A stretch of DNA of 43,439 nucleotides from Planctomycetota bacterium (GCA_021827645.1 JAKAVA010000098.1:1-43439); one strand, 5' to 3'; shown: positions 1 through 8,040, counted from the stretch's first letter. Numbers and translations: made by a program. The notes: generated by a model not told the origin, from the sequence alone.

Positions 1-108
1 TTATGGGGCCTGAACCGCATCGAAACCGCGAATCCAGACGACTCCAAAATCAAATTCTGGTGTAAAGCAATTCTCACCAACCCCGCCCGGCCCGTCGCCA
101 TGCTGTAA
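1..108 (+). CDS. 3' end of an unidentified gene (partial)
   Basis: Frame 1 is open from the window edge to a TAA at 106-108 and encodes about 35 residues ending NPARPVAML. The other two forward frames close within 65 bases. The residue composition is ordinary for a protein, and the stop lies about 65 bases before the pyrR promoter, which is a normal gene spacing. Nothing in the fragment identifies a family. A minus-strand reading over the same bases runs into pyrR and is probably a shadow. Confidence 0.4.
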   Translation, partial: LWGLNRIETANPDDSKIKFWCKAILTNPARPVAML

Positions 109-146
109 TAACAACATCGCAACCGGCTCATATACCAGCGACGATA

Positions 147-177
147 TTGCGCAGAGACTGCGACGGCGGGTTATAAT
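147..177 (+). promoter_or_regulatory. Promoter of pyrR (perfect -10, weak -35)
   Basis: A perfect TATAAT lies at 172-177. A weak TTGCGC at 147-152 is 19 nt upstream. Only 9 nt separate the -10 box from the ATG at 187, so the mRNA should begin at or within a few bases of the start codon. There is no Shine-Dalgarno sequence before the ATG. Confidence 0.55.
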
Positions 178-186
178 CCTTGCTCG

Positions 187-747
187 ATGACGCCATTGAT
201 GAATGCCAACCAGATCAGCGAAGCGATTGAAGGCATAAAAAAGAAAATTCTCCTTCATCTGAAAACGGAAGCGGTCGAGCCATCAAAATTGGCACTGGTA
301 GGAATTCGACGACGCGGAGAAATTATTGCTGGCCGCCTGAGCAGTCTGCTTCAGCCGCACTTGGGATTCAAGCCCCCGGTCGGTGCGCTGGACATTACCA
401 TGTACCGGGATGATCCGATGCGCTCACCGCTGACCATTCCGCTGGGAACTGAGATGAACTTTCGGCTGGATGATCGCCCCGTCATTCTTGTGGATGATGT
501 GCTGTTCACCGGCCGGTCGGTGCGGGCGGCTCTGGATGCGATGGTCGATTTTGGTCGACCACAATTTATCCGCCTTGCCGTACTCGTTGAACGCGCGGGG
601 CGGGAATATCCGATTGCAGCCGATTTCATTGGACGCAATACCGAGGTCGATCGCAATTCATTGATTCGGGTTCACCTCCGGCCGCTCGATCATCAGGATG
701 GCGTCTTCATTGAACCGGACAAGAAAGGGAAAGGCGGACAACGTTGA
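187..747 (+). CDS. pyrR: PyrR: pyrimidine regulator / uracil phosphoribosyltransferase
   Basis: This 186-residue protein belongs to the PyrR family of type I phosphoribosyltransferases. Family members make UMP from uracil and PRPP, and in many bacteria they bind pyr mRNA to control attenuation. The PRPP-binding loop VILVDDVLFTGRSVRAA begins near residue 99, and the early GIRRRGEIIA segment is also typical. Length is normal. The start is ATG 187; an in-frame ATG at 199 is possible. The stop overlaps the pyrB TTG start by 4 bases (TTGA), so the two genes are translationally coupled. The predicted transcript has essentially no leader, so there is no room for a PyrR-type attenuator upstream of this gene. 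Its regulatory role here is therefore uncertain. Confidence 0.93.
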   Translation: MTPLMNANQISEAIEGIKKKILLHLKTEAVEPSKLALVGIRRRGEIIAGRLSSLLQPHLGFKPPVGALDITMYRDDPMRSPLTIPLGTEMNFRLDDRPVILVDDVLFTGRSVRAALDAMVDFGRPQFIRLAVLVERAGREYPIAADFIGRNTEVDRNSLIRVHLRPLDHQDGVFIEPDKKGKGGQR

Positions 748-1703
748 CCGAAGCCCGATACCATTGGAATCGTCCGCATCTGCTGACCCTTGAGGAACTT
801 TCGGCGGACGATATTGCAGCTCTGCTGGATACCGCACGGGCACTGAAGGAAGTGTCCACCAGAAGTATAAAAAAAGTGCCCGCTCTGCGCGGCAAGGTGG
901 TCGTGAATCTGTTTTTCGAGGACTCTACCCGCACCCGTACCAGTTTTCGGCTTGCCGCTCAGCGATTGAGCGCCGATGTCGTGGATTTTGCCGTCTCTAC
1001 CAGCAGCGTCAGTAAGGGGGAATCGCTGGCGGATACCGCACGCAACATCGAGGCGATGGGTGTGGACGCCATGGTGATCCGACATCGCAGCAGCGGAACG
1101 CCCGAACTGCTGAGCCGACTGGTTTCATGCAGTGTGATCAACGCCGGTGACGGATCGCACGAGCATCCCACTCAGGGGCTGCTGGACGTTTTTACGATTC
1201 AGGAATCGCTGCAGAAGACCGACAGGCGGATATCGGATATTCATTGTGCGATTGTTGGGGATATCATCCATTCGCGGGTGGCCCGCAGCAATCTTTGGGC
1301 GCTCACCAAACTTGGCGCGAAGGTCACGCTGGTCGGTCCGAGCACGATGTGCCCCCGATCACTGGAAAAACTCGGTGTGAGCGTCAGCCATAACTTGGAC
1401 GAGGTTTTGCCGCATGTGGATGTGATTAACATGCTGCGGGTACAGTTTGAACGACTCACATCCGCCGCATTTCCGTCGCTGCGGGAATATCATCATCTCT
1501 TCGGACTTACAGAAGCCCGGCTCGCCTGTTGCAGACCCGACGTGCTGGTACTCCACCCCGGACCGATGAATCGGGGCTTGGAGATCACCTCTGCCGTGGC
1601 CGATGGCCCGCGTGCAGCCATTCTGCGGCAGGTGACCAACGGTCTGGCGGTGCGGATGGCTGTGCTTTATCTCTGCGTGGGCGCAGCGGCAACGCGAGGA
1701 TAA
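744..1703 (+). CDS. pyrB: Aspartate carbamoyltransferase, catalytic chain
   Basis: PyrB joins carbamoyl phosphate and L-aspartate to give carbamoyl aspartate, the committed step of de novo pyrimidine synthesis in the cytoplasm. The 319-residue length fits the catalytic chain. Diagnostic motifs are in order: FEDSTRTRTSF (residues about 55-65, carbamoyl-phosphate loop), SSVSKGES (about 90), HPTQGLLD (about 141-148) and LHPGPMNRG (about 270-278). The TTG start at 744 overlaps the pyrR stop and is preceded by the purine-rich GAAAGGCGG at 729-737. No pyrC or pyrI follows; the next gene is convergent, so the operon ends here. Confidence 0.96.
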   Translation: MTEARYHWNRPHLLTLEELSADDIAALLDTARALKEVSTRSIKKVPALRGKVVVNLFFEDSTRTRTSFRLAAQRLSADVVDFAVSTSSVSKGESLADTARNIEAMGVDAMVIRHRSSGTPELLSRLVSCSVINAGDGSHEHPTQGLLDVFTIQESLQKTDRRISDIHCAIVGDIIHSRVARSNLWALTKLGAKVTLVGPSTMCPRSLEKLGVSVSHNLDEVLPHVDVINMLRVQFERLTSAAFPSLREYHHLFGLTEARLACCRPDVLVLHPGPMNRGLEITSAVADGPRAAILRQVTNGLAVRMAVLYLCVGAAATRG

Positions 1704-1716
1704 CCCACTCGACCAT

Positions 1717-2865
1717 TTACGTCGGCAGCGCATCGATAAGTCGGTCAATATCCTCAAATGTATTATAAAAATGTGGCGATGCCCGGAGCCGGCCCACACG
1801 CTGGGTGATGATGATGCGTTTTTCTTCGAGTTCCCGGACGACGGCATCATGAACGGTCGGACCATACGGCGATTCAAATGCGATGATGCCGCTGGTTTCA
1901 TTTTGCCGGGCACTGGATATCACGCGATATTTTTTTTCCGACAATCTGTGGCGGAGATAGTCGGTCAGAGCGGCGACTCTCCGGTACACCAGCGGCAGGG
2001 ATACCCGTTGCAGCAGACGGATCGAGGCGCCGAGGGCCAGAATGCCGGGAACGTTGTGTGAGCCGCACTCAAACCGCCGGGCGTCTGACTTGAGTGTAAA
2101 ATTATGGGCACCAAAGTCATTGGCATTGATGACATTCATCCAGCCGACTTCCGGACGAAGCGCAGTGAGCAGTTCCCGGCGGCAGTAAAAGATAGCCGCA
2201 CCCTCGGGCGCCAGCAGCCATTTGTGTCCGTCGGCGGAGAGAAAATCAATGTTCATCTCATGTACATTAACCGGAATCACCCCCAGCGACTGAATCGCGT
2301 CGACGCAGAGGAGGATGCCCCGGCTGCGACAGAAACGGCCGATGGCGGCGATGTCGTGCCGGAAGCCGCTACCAAACTCCACATGCGAGAGGGCAACCAA
2401 GCGCGTTCGCGGCGTCACGGTGGCCAATACCTGCTCGGTAGTAAATCGGCCATCGGTTTCGCGAAGTTCGACATGCTCTATCCGTGCGCGCGCCGCGAGG
2501 TCCATCCAAGGATATACCATCGTCGGGTATCCAACTGCCGTGCTGATCACCTGATCACCCCGATGCCAGTCCAGCCCGGATGCCACAAAGGCGATTCCTT
2601 CGCTGGTATTTTTGGCAAACGCGATCTCGTCGATGTGAGCCCCGATGAAATTTGCGGCTAGCTCCCGCACCGTTTCAATCTGCTTGTACCATTTACCGGT
2701 GAGATAGGCATCGTTAGCCGCCTGCTCGGCGAATTCAACTATTGCATCATGCGCAGCGCGGCTGATGGGTGCGACGGCGGCGTGATTAAGAAACGCCCAC
2801 GACTGCACGACCGGAAATTCGGCCGCGCGCTTAAATTCCGACGGTAAATCGACAGTCGGCTCCAT
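1717..2865 (-). CDS. Class V aminotransferase / cysteine desulfurase-like PLP enzyme
   Basis: This 382-residue fold-type I PLP enzyme belongs to the class V group that includes cysteine desulfurases, selenocysteine lyases and isopenicillin-N epimerase-like proteins. The N-terminal FLNHAAVAP, the KNTSEGIA cofactor-binding segment, the DAIQSLG aspartate region and the Schiff-base lysine in SADGHKWLLAPEG (near residue 217) are all present. No obvious mobile Cys loop is seen near the C-terminus, so a NifS/IscS role is not supported and the substrate is unknown. The ATG at 2865 has AAGGGG a few bases upstream. It is convergent with pyrB, with only 13 bases between the stops, and divergent from marR. 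Confidence 0.85.
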   Translation of the reverse strand: MEPTVDLPSEFKRAAEFPVVQSWAFLNHAAVAPISRAAHDAIVEFAEQAANDAYLTGKWYKQIETVRELAANFIGAHIDEIAFAKNTSEGIAFVASGLDWHRGDQVISTAVGYPTMVYPWMDLAARARIEHVELRETDGRFTTEQVLATVTPRTRLVALSHVEFGSGFRHDIAAIGRFCRSRGILLCVDAIQSLGVIPVNVHEMNIDFLSADGHKWLLAPEGAAIFYCRRELLTALRPEVGWMNVINANDFGAHNFTLKSDARRFECGSHNVPGILALGASIRLLQRVSLPLVYRRVAALTDYLRHRLSEKKYRVISSARQNETSGIIAFESPYGPTVHDAVVRELEEKRIIITQRVGRLRASPHFYNTFEDIDRLIDALPT

Positions 2866-3085
2866 TTTGCCCCTTCTTTCGCCCGGCGGAAAACTTCTCT
2901 ATGCCGGGAATGCAGCTTTGACTCAAAGTACCTGCTTCAAATCCAAATCTCCTGTATTCTCAACCACGCATGCCATGCACGAGTAAGGCAACGTTACGCG
3001 CCATTCTGGCGAATCTGAAGATAAAATCAAGAGTCGGGGGCCAATTGACGTATGCTGCATGCATCTGGGTGTTATCGGAGGAAAC

Positions 3086-3114
3086 TGGACATTTTTACTT
3101 AGGCACCTTACTAT
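3086..3114 (+). promoter_or_regulatory. Promoter of the marR-efflux operon (predicted leaderless)
   Basis: TGGACA at 3086-3091, a 17-nt spacer and TACTAT at 3109-3114 form a good sigma-70 promoter. Six bases separate the -10 box from the marR ATG at 3121, which places the expected transcription start on the A of the start codon. There is no Shine-Dalgarno sequence next to this ATG. The rest of the 2866-3120 gap holds a 13-bp palindrome at 2916-2928. Confidence 0.55.
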
Positions 3115-3120
3115 TCTGCC

Positions 3121-3720
3121 ATGGTTTCGCCGCTTATATTTCTGCGTGAACTGCCGTCGGGCGAGGCCCTGCGCAAATTGCTGCCTCGATATTCGGGTCA
3201 TCAGATTGAAGCCATGGAGTGCTATCTGCTTCTGCTCCGAGCCGTCAATGATATGATCCAGCCGGTGGAAACGCTGCTGGCCGGGAAACGACTGTCCCGC
3301 GGTCGGCTCTCCGTATTGCTGCGTCTGCTTCGGGAGCATCCCGCACCTGTGCCGGCGGCCGTTTTGGCGCACGATTGTGGAGTGCGACAGGCAACCATGA
3401 CCGGGCTGCTTCAGGGACTTGCCAATGCCGGACTTGTGCGCCGAAAGACCTGTTCGAGAGACAAGCGGGTATCGCAGGTCAATCTGACGGCCAATGGGCT
3501 CCAACTTATGGACCAGTTGCTGCCGAATTATTTTGCGCAGCTCGAGCGTTTATCAGCGAAGATGTCGTCCAAAGAACGCCATTGTCTTATAAAGCTGCTC
3601 CGCGACTTCATTGAGTCGGTGGCTGACATCAAGACGGATGATCGTAACAACGTAAACTTTTCGGCCACGCAGGGTGTCACGCATTTTCAATCCAGGCGGA
3701 AAGCTCGGAGTCGGGGATGA
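3121..3720 (+). CDS. MarR-family transcriptional regulator
   Basis: This 199-residue protein has a winged helix-turn-helix at about residues 78-130. It comprises a recognition helix (CGVRQATMTGLLQGLANAGLV), a charged wing (SRDKRVSQVNLT) and the usual long helix after it. MarR proteins are dimeric repressors that release DNA when they bind a small aromatic ligand. The ATGA overlap with the following DHA2 efflux gene at 3717-3720 indicates one operon and suggests autoregulated control of the pump. The protein has about 40 extra N-terminal and 30 extra C-terminal residues compared with a minimal MarR. The predicted leaderless promoter supports the long N-terminus. Confidence 0.88.
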   Translation: MVSPLIFLRELPSGEALRKLLPRYSGHQIEAMECYLLLLRAVNDMIQPVETLLAGKRLSRGRLSVLLRLLREHPAPVPAAVLAHDCGVRQATMTGLLQGLANAGLVRRKTCSRDKRVSQVNLTANGLQLMDQLLPNYFAQLERLSAKMSSKERHCLIKLLRDFIESVADIKTDDRNNVNFSATQGVTHFQSRRKARSRG

Positions 3721-5297
3721 GTGCTGCTACGTCCGGCAGTTTAGCTGAGCGAGCGTGGATACCCTCATCCAATCCATGGCTCATCGCCATTGCAGTGATG
3801 CTCGGCACGTTTATGGAAGTGCTGGATACCTCGATCACCAATGTCGCGATTCCCCATATTGCCGGATCCATGGCCATTACACCGGATGATGCCACGTGGG
3901 TATTGACCAGCTATTTGATCTCCAATGCCGTGGTCCTGACAGCCACGGGCTGGTTCAGCCGGACTTTTGGCCGTAAGCGATTTCTTTTGACGTGCATTAT
4001 TGTGTTCGCGTTGGGTTCGTTGTTCTGCGGACTGGCGCCCAATTTCCCAATTTTGATTATCTCGTTACTGATTCAGGGTGCAGGCGGTGGCGCATTGCAA
4101 CCGAGTGCGCAGGCTATTCTGCTGGAAAGCTTTCCTCCGGAAAAGCGGGGCCAGGCAATGGCAATGTATACTTTCGGCGTCATTTTTGCGCCCGTCATCG
4201 GTCCGACGCTCGGGGGATGGCTTACCGACTCTTACTCATGGCGATGGGTATTTTATATCAATATCCCGGTGGCGATCTGCGCATTCCTGATGATCGAGGC
4301 GTTTGTTGAAGATCCCCCCTACCTGCGGAGCAGTAAAAAAGGCAAATTAGACGCGGTCGGCTTCATTCTGCTGGCAAGTTGGATTGCCGGCCTGCAGATC
4401 ATGCTGGACAAGGGACAGGAGGTGGACTGGTTCGGTGCTGTCTGGATGCGCTGGCTGGCCATATTCAGCATCATCTGCTTTCTGGCCTTCGTGGCATGGG
4501 AATTAACCGACGGCAATCCACTGGTAGATTTAAAAGTGCTCGCGAACAGAAACTTTTTCAGCGCCACGGTCATGATCACCCTTATCGGCGCCGTACTCTA
4601 TGGAACAACCGCACTTTTACCGCTTTATCTGCAAACCGTCATGAATTATCCGGCATTGCAGAGCGGCTTGGCGGTCAGCCCGCGCGGATTGGGTTCCATC
4701 ATTGGAATTCTGCTTGCCGGTCAACTCATTAACGTGATTGACAATCGATTCATGATGGTAACCGCCGTGCTGGCGCTGGCCCTTTCCAGTTTCTATTTGA
4801 GCGGAATCGATCTGGAAATTGCTGAGTTCACCGTAACCATTCCGATCATTATCAATGGATTTGCCACCAGTCTGCTTTTTATTCCTCTCACAACCAATGC
4901 CGTCGGAACATTGCGCAGTGAACAGATTGGCAACGCGACGAGTATTTACAACTTGATGCGCAATATCGGTGGAGCTGTCGGCATATCCATAAGCACAACG
5001 CTGTTGGTGCGGATCAGTCAGCAGTGGCAGACCACTCTGGTGAATCGCGTGACGCCAACCAGCGCGGCATTTCGCTCGCGCCTGCATACGCTTCAGGGGG
5101 TCTTACAAGCCCATGGCCCGGTCACAACAGCTAGCCAGCAAGCGTTGGGAATGATTTATAACGGCGTTCAACAGCAGGCTTCGGTGTTGTCCTATGTGGA
5201 CGTATTTCGATTTCTCGGGATTCTCTGTCTGCTCTGCCTTCCGCTTGTACTGCTCATTAAGCCAGTGAAGCGGGCTGGCAAAGTTGCCGTACATTAA
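3717..5297 (+). CDS. DHA2-family (EmrB/QacA-type) multidrug efflux permease
   Basis: This 526-residue major facilitator is of the 14-helix DHA2 drug:proton antiporter type and should export hydrophobic or cationic compounds across the inner membrane. Visible hallmarks are the N-terminal LDTSITNVAIPHIAG motif, WVLTSYLISNAV followed by the loop motif GWFSRTFGRKRF, QGAGGGALQPSAQAIL, and motif C-like FAPVIGPTLGGW. Its ATG overlaps the stop of the MarR gene. EmrB-type pumps often work with an EmrA adaptor, but none is encoded next door, so it may act alone or use a distant partner. The substrate is unknown. Confidence 0.9.
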   Translation: MSAATSGSLAERAWIPSSNPWLIAIAVMLGTFMEVLDTSITNVAIPHIAGSMAITPDDATWVLTSYLISNAVVLTATGWFSRTFGRKRFLLTCIIVFALGSLFCGLAPNFPILIISLLIQGAGGGALQPSAQAILLESFPPEKRGQAMAMYTFGVIFAPVIGPTLGGWLTDSYSWRWVFYINIPVAICAFLMIEAFVEDPPYLRSSKKGKLDAVGFILLASWIAGLQIMLDKGQEVDWFGAVWMRWLAIFSIICFLAFVAWELTDGNPLVDLKVLANRNFFSATVMITLIGAVLYGTTALLPLYLQTVMNYPALQSGLAVSPRGLGSIIGILLAGQLINVIDNRFMMVTAVLALALSSFYLSGIDLEIAEFTVTIPIIINGFATSLLFIPLTTNAVGTLRSEQIGNATSIYNLMRNIGGAVGISISTTLLVRISQQWQTTLVNRVTPTSAAFRSRLHTLQGVLQAHGPVTTASQQALGMIYNGVQQQASVLSYVDVFRFLGILCLLCLPLVLLIKPVKRAGKVAVH

Positions 5298-5308
5298 CGC
5301 AGCCCTAG

Positions 5309-5343
5309 GTGACGCTCGCCCCTCGGCAGGTGCGAGAAGTCAC
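5309..5343. terminator. Hairpin between convergent genes, possible bidirectional terminator
   Basis: GTGAC at 5309-5313 and CTCGC at 5315-5319 pair with GCGAG at 5332-5336 and GTCAC at 5339-5343, with a small internal loop. The hairpin sits between the convergent DHA2 and HAD genes and overlaps the HAD stop codon. There is no strong T tract on either side, so termination is inferred from position. Confidence 0.4.
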
Positions 5344-6053
5344 TGCCGACTCATTCCCAGCCAGCGTGCGATATCCATGTGATCGAGGTGACTCAGATCC
5401 GGCACGGCCCAGTGCGCCCATTGGTGAACCGATTCAATACGACTGGTCGTCGCAACGCCGATGACACGAAATCCCGCAGCCTTGGCTGCCGATGCCCCAC
5501 CCTGCGTATCTTCGATGACTATGACGTGTTCGGCCGTTAATTCAGGCTGCAATTCTTTCAGGCGTGAATATGTTTTCAGATAACCTTCCGGATCAGGCTT
5601 GCTGTTTTGCACATCATCGACCGATACAATGCTACAGAAATGCGATTCGAGCCCGAGTGCCCCGATGAGTTGTATGATTTCGACACGTCTTGCGCCGCTG
5701 CAAATGGCGCATAGGCAACCATTGGACGATAGAAACTTCAAGAGTGGCCGGATACCGGGAAGTGGCTCCGCTACCGCTCCAAGTTGCGATTCCAAGAATT
5801 GATTTTTCAGCTGGCAAAGTTTTTCAATTATGTCTTCCTGCGGGATGATCCCCACATCTGAGAGCATATGGGCGAAACCATCCCGGGAACCGAAAACGAT
5901 ATAACGATTGCTGTATATCTCCGGTGTGATATGGATTTTTCGTCCCAGCGATTTTTCAGCCGCACTCAGGGCGTGGTTGTATCCCTGAAGGTGAATATCT
6001 TCCGTGTTGGCGATGACACCATCAAAATCAAAAATGACAGCGCAAGCCGGCAT
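5340..6053 (-). CDS. HAD-superfamily hydrolase (beta-phosphoglucomutase/phosphatase-like)
   Basis: This protein of about 237 residues is a HAD subfamily IA enzyme. These are cytoplasmic Mg-dependent phosphatases or phosphomutases that act on small phosphorylated metabolites. Motif I is FDFDGVIANTE at the N-terminus with the two catalytic aspartates, motif II is the ICSGA serine region, motif III is the lysine in NSKPDPEGY, and motif IV is VIEDTQGG. The start at 6053 is preferred over an in-frame ATG at 6083 because AAGGA lies 9 nt before it and the FDFDG strand then begins within a few residues. The gene is divergent from the metal-regulator operon. The substrate is unknown. Confidence 0.85.
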   Translation of the reverse strand: MPACAVIFDFDGVIANTEDIHLQGYNHALSAAEKSLGRKIHITPEIYSNRYIVFGSRDGFAHMLSDVGIIPQEDIIEKLCQLKNQFLESQLGAVAEPLPGIRPLLKFLSSNGCLCAICSGARRVEIIQLIGALGLESHFCSIVSVDDVQNSKPDPEGYLKTYSRLKELQPELTAEHVIVIEDTQGGASAAKAAGFRVIGVATTSRIESVHQWAHWAVPDLSHLDHMDIARWLGMSRQ

Positions 6054-6211
6054 GCTGTGTTTTTCCTTTCCAAAGTTCATCAATCAGGCTTTTGGCAACG
6101 TACCAAGAAAAGCCAAATCGCGGAGAAGGATAACCGAATTTTGGGTGAACAGCGGTATGACTTTGTTTTAAGTGGAGAACAAATCCGGCCGATAATTCTG
6201 TCGGTGCCCTA

Positions 6212-6240
6212 TTGCCCTGGGGCGGTCGACGTTTTACAAT
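6212..6240 (+). promoter_or_regulatory. Promoter of the RHH regulator-permease operon
   Basis: TTGCCC at 6212-6217, exactly 17 nt, then TACAAT at 6235-6240. The predicted start is near 6247, giving a short leader to the ATG at 6279. The -10 box lies inside the dyad at 6226-6252, so a bound repressor would exclude RNA polymerase. Confidence 0.6.
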
Positions 6241-6252
6241 GTAATACGTTGA
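6226..6252. promoter_or_regulatory. 27-bp dyad operator over the -10 box
   Basis: The left arm TCGACGTTTTAC (6226-6237) and the right arm GTAATACGTTGA (6241-6252) are inverted repeats that match at 10 of 12 positions around a 3-bp AAT centre. The inner ACGT and TTAC/GTAA blocks are perfect. The dyad covers the TACAAT -10 box and the expected +1 of the following gene. That placement is expected for autorepression by the ribbon-helix-helix protein it precedes. Confidence 0.6.
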
Positions 6253-6278
6253 ATAAAGATAGGTCAGCAGGATTGATC

Positions 6279-6797
6279 ATGATGACTACCCAAGACAAAG
6301 GAAATGCCGATACCGTGGATCAGCATGAGCGAAATCGCCCCTTGAAGGATCAGATCGTTGCTTTCAAGGCGGATGCCCAACTGGCAGCACTTTTATCGGG
6401 CGTCAAGAATAAAAGTGAGTTGATTCGCGATGCCGTTTATGCATTTCTTGGTCATCTCTGCCCCCTTTGCAATGGAAAGGGAACCATTGACGCCAACCGC
6501 GGACACGAGATTGAACTTCTTCTTAAGCAACTGGAATTTGCCAGTTGCTCCGGGTGCCATACTCCGCTACCGGTCATTCCGAAATTGCGGGCTATCGTTC
6601 GGCAATTACCGAGGGCGGACCGGGAGCGCCTCAGCGAATATGAAAAGACGGGAGAATTGCTCTGTGTAAGCTGTTATGAAAAGGCAGATCAATGTGATGA
6701 TTGTGGACAGCATGTGCCCCAGGGCAGCCTACGCCGTCATCAGCATGCACATCACTCCCCCGCTGCTGAGGTATCAGAAAGGAAACGCTCGTCATGA
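6279..6797 (+). CDS. Ribbon-helix-helix DNA-binding protein with Cys-rich zinc-ribbon C-terminus
   Basis: This 172-residue protein starts with a CopG/NikR-like ribbon-helix-helix segment at residues 25-58. The strand QIVAFKADAQL is followed by helices containing KNKSELIRDAVYAFL. Four CxxC pairs follow, at C61/C64, C90/C93, C129/C132 and C139/C142, enough for two zinc-type sites, and the tail is His-rich (RRHQHAHH). The ATG at 6279 has AGGA six bases upstream. Upstream in-frame sequence is open but includes the promoter and is not thought to be coding. The stop overlaps the ATG of the NicO-like permease gene by four bases. The best inference is a metal-sensing autorepressor of the transporter; the metal is not known. 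Confidence 0.8.
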   Translation: MMTTQDKGNADTVDQHERNRPLKDQIVAFKADAQLAALLSGVKNKSELIRDAVYAFLGHLCPLCNGKGTIDANRGHEIELLLKQLEFASCSGCHTPLPVIPKLRAIVRQLPRADRERLSEYEKTGELLCVSCYEKADQCDDCGQHVPQGSLRRHQHAHHSPAAEVSERKRSS

Positions 6798-7738
6798 TCG
6801 AGCATCTTCTGCTGCTTGGTAATTTGAATCTGTGGAATCCGACCGGCGTAGGCCTGGGAATCCTTGGGATTCTCGCGACCGCATTTCTCCTCGGGATGGT
6901 TCACGGCATTACCCCGGATGAACACACTTGGCCGATCACATTCAGCTACGCGGTCGGCAGTTACAGCTGGAAAGGGGGTATGCGAGCAGGCCTGTTGTTT
7001 TCGCTGGCATTCACTATCCAACGATCGATTATGTCGGAGATTGCTTACTTTGCCCTGACAGATTTTGCCAAGCACGCCGTTTTTAACTTCTGGGTGTACA
7101 TCGTCATCGGTATGGTCATGGCGGCCTCTGGCTACTACGTACTGAAGCGCGGCAAGATTCTGCACATGTTCCATGCTCATAAGATGGGAAGCGAATCGGG
7201 CGGCGCCACAACTCAAACCATGCCCCGTTATATGCCACTGGTGCACGGTTTTATCGCAGGTTTTGGGACCGGCGCCTTTGCTCTGATTACCTATACGGCG
7301 CTCGCGCCGCATATGGGATCGCCATGGCTGGCATTTTTGCCCGGTACCTGCTTCGGTCTGGGCACGATGAGCATGCAGGTTATCGCCGGCAGTCTGTTCG
7401 GCCAATGGATAGCCAGACGCAAACTTCCACCGACCGCCCGTGCAACGCTCGCACGCCTTATGTCGGGTCGTACGCTCGCCTGGGCGGGGTCAGCATTTCT
7501 TTTGGTCGGTGTGGCGGGGCTCATCTGGCCGCGACTCTGGAATATTTCCATCAATACGCATATCCACATTCACAATCTGCATTCGCTTGGGGTGGGATTT
7601 TTCCTTGCGTTTATCGTGCTGATCCTCGTTGCCTCGGCAGCATTTATTAAATCAATGCACGATGTTTCCAAAATGGGGATACCCCCCCAATCAGCGGGCG
7701 GTTGCGAGGGGCATCCGGAAGCGGCTTACCCTGCTTAA
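6794..7738 (+). CDS. NicO/RcnA-like integral membrane protein, probable metal permease
   Basis: This 314-residue polytopic protein has about seven hydrophobic segments. It carries HGITPDEH at residues 37-44 in the first transmembrane region, which resembles the HxxxxDH signature of nickel/cobalt transporters. A second glycine-rich HGFIAGFGTGAF begins near residue 151, and histidine clusters include NTHIHIHNLH near residue 255. These features point to a permease of the NiCoT/RcnA/LysE-like superfamily. Direction (import or export) and metal cannot be read from the sequence. It is translationally coupled to the ribbon-helix-helix gene, which supports metal-responsive expression. A run of seven C's falls near the 3' end of the gene. 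Confidence 0.75.
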   Translation: MIEHLLLLGNLNLWNPTGVGLGILGILATAFLLGMVHGITPDEHTWPITFSYAVGSYSWKGGMRAGLLFSLAFTIQRSIMSEIAYFALTDFAKHAVFNFWVYIVIGMVMAASGYYVLKRGKILHMFHAHKMGSESGGATTQTMPRYMPLVHGFIAGFGTGAFALITYTALAPHMGSPWLAFLPGTCFGLGTMSMQVIAGSLFGQWIARRKLPPTARATLARLMSGRTLAWAGSAFLLVGVAGLIWPRLWNISINTHIHIHNLHSLGVGFFLAFIVLILVASAAFIKSMHDVSKMGIPPQSAGGCEGHPEAAYPA

Positions 7739-7797
7739 GCCCCCGTTACCATAAAATTCCCCGCAGAGCACCGCGAGTCATGCGGCATGCCTCAAAC

Positions 7798-7827
7798 CTG
7801 CCCGCCTTCGGGCAGATGGGCGGTTTT
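7798..7827 (+). terminator. Hairpin after the permease operon, likely terminator
   Basis: CTGCCCG (7798-7804) and CGGGCAG (7809-7815) form a perfect 7-bp stem with a CCTT loop. An overlapping alternative pairs CCGCC (7802-7806) with GGCGG (7819-7823), directly followed by TTTT. Position and GC-rich stem fit a Rho-independent terminator, although the T tract is short. Confidence 0.5.
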
Positions 7828-8040
7828 GGACTTGCATTTCCCCCCCTTGATTCCGACCGACGCTCAGGTGTTGTCTAAATTTCAGCAGACGGATAAAATC
7901 TAACCTGTCGACTTGCGGCACCGGGATGCCATTTACGCGTTTCGGTTTGGCGCGGCTGTGAGATCAAAATCTATTCAGTCCGGCCGATAGAGGTAATCGG
8001 CGGGCTCTCTGTCACCGGTTTTTTAATGAAGGGTAAGACG
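7828..8040 (+). other. Intergenic region before the CxxC membrane-protein gene
   Basis: There is no convincing coding sequence here. A 6-bp hairpin GCCGAT/ATCGGC sits at 7983-8001, 40 bases before the next start codon, and might lie in its leader. An FMN riboswitch was looked for because a riboflavin-type gene follows; its conserved core was not seen. Confidence 0.4.

Noticed and set aside
1..258. Minus-strand frame across the window start into pyrR
   Set aside because: It overlaps the pyrR promoter and 5' end; the forward frame that ends at 106-108 is a better candidate.
2104..2661. Long forward open frame inside the aminotransferase
   Set aside because: It lies wholly inside a gene with clear PLP-enzyme motifs on the opposite strand and has no ribosome site.
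5868..6278. N-terminal extension of the ribbon-helix-helix gene
   Set aside because: The extension covers the promoter, operator and part of the divergent HAD gene. The ATG at 6279 has its own ribosome site and starts just before the recognisable domain.
7739..8040. FMN riboswitch upstream of the RibBA-like gene
   Set aside because: The conserved FMN-aptamer core was looked for in both 7739-8040 and 30749-31065 and was not seen.
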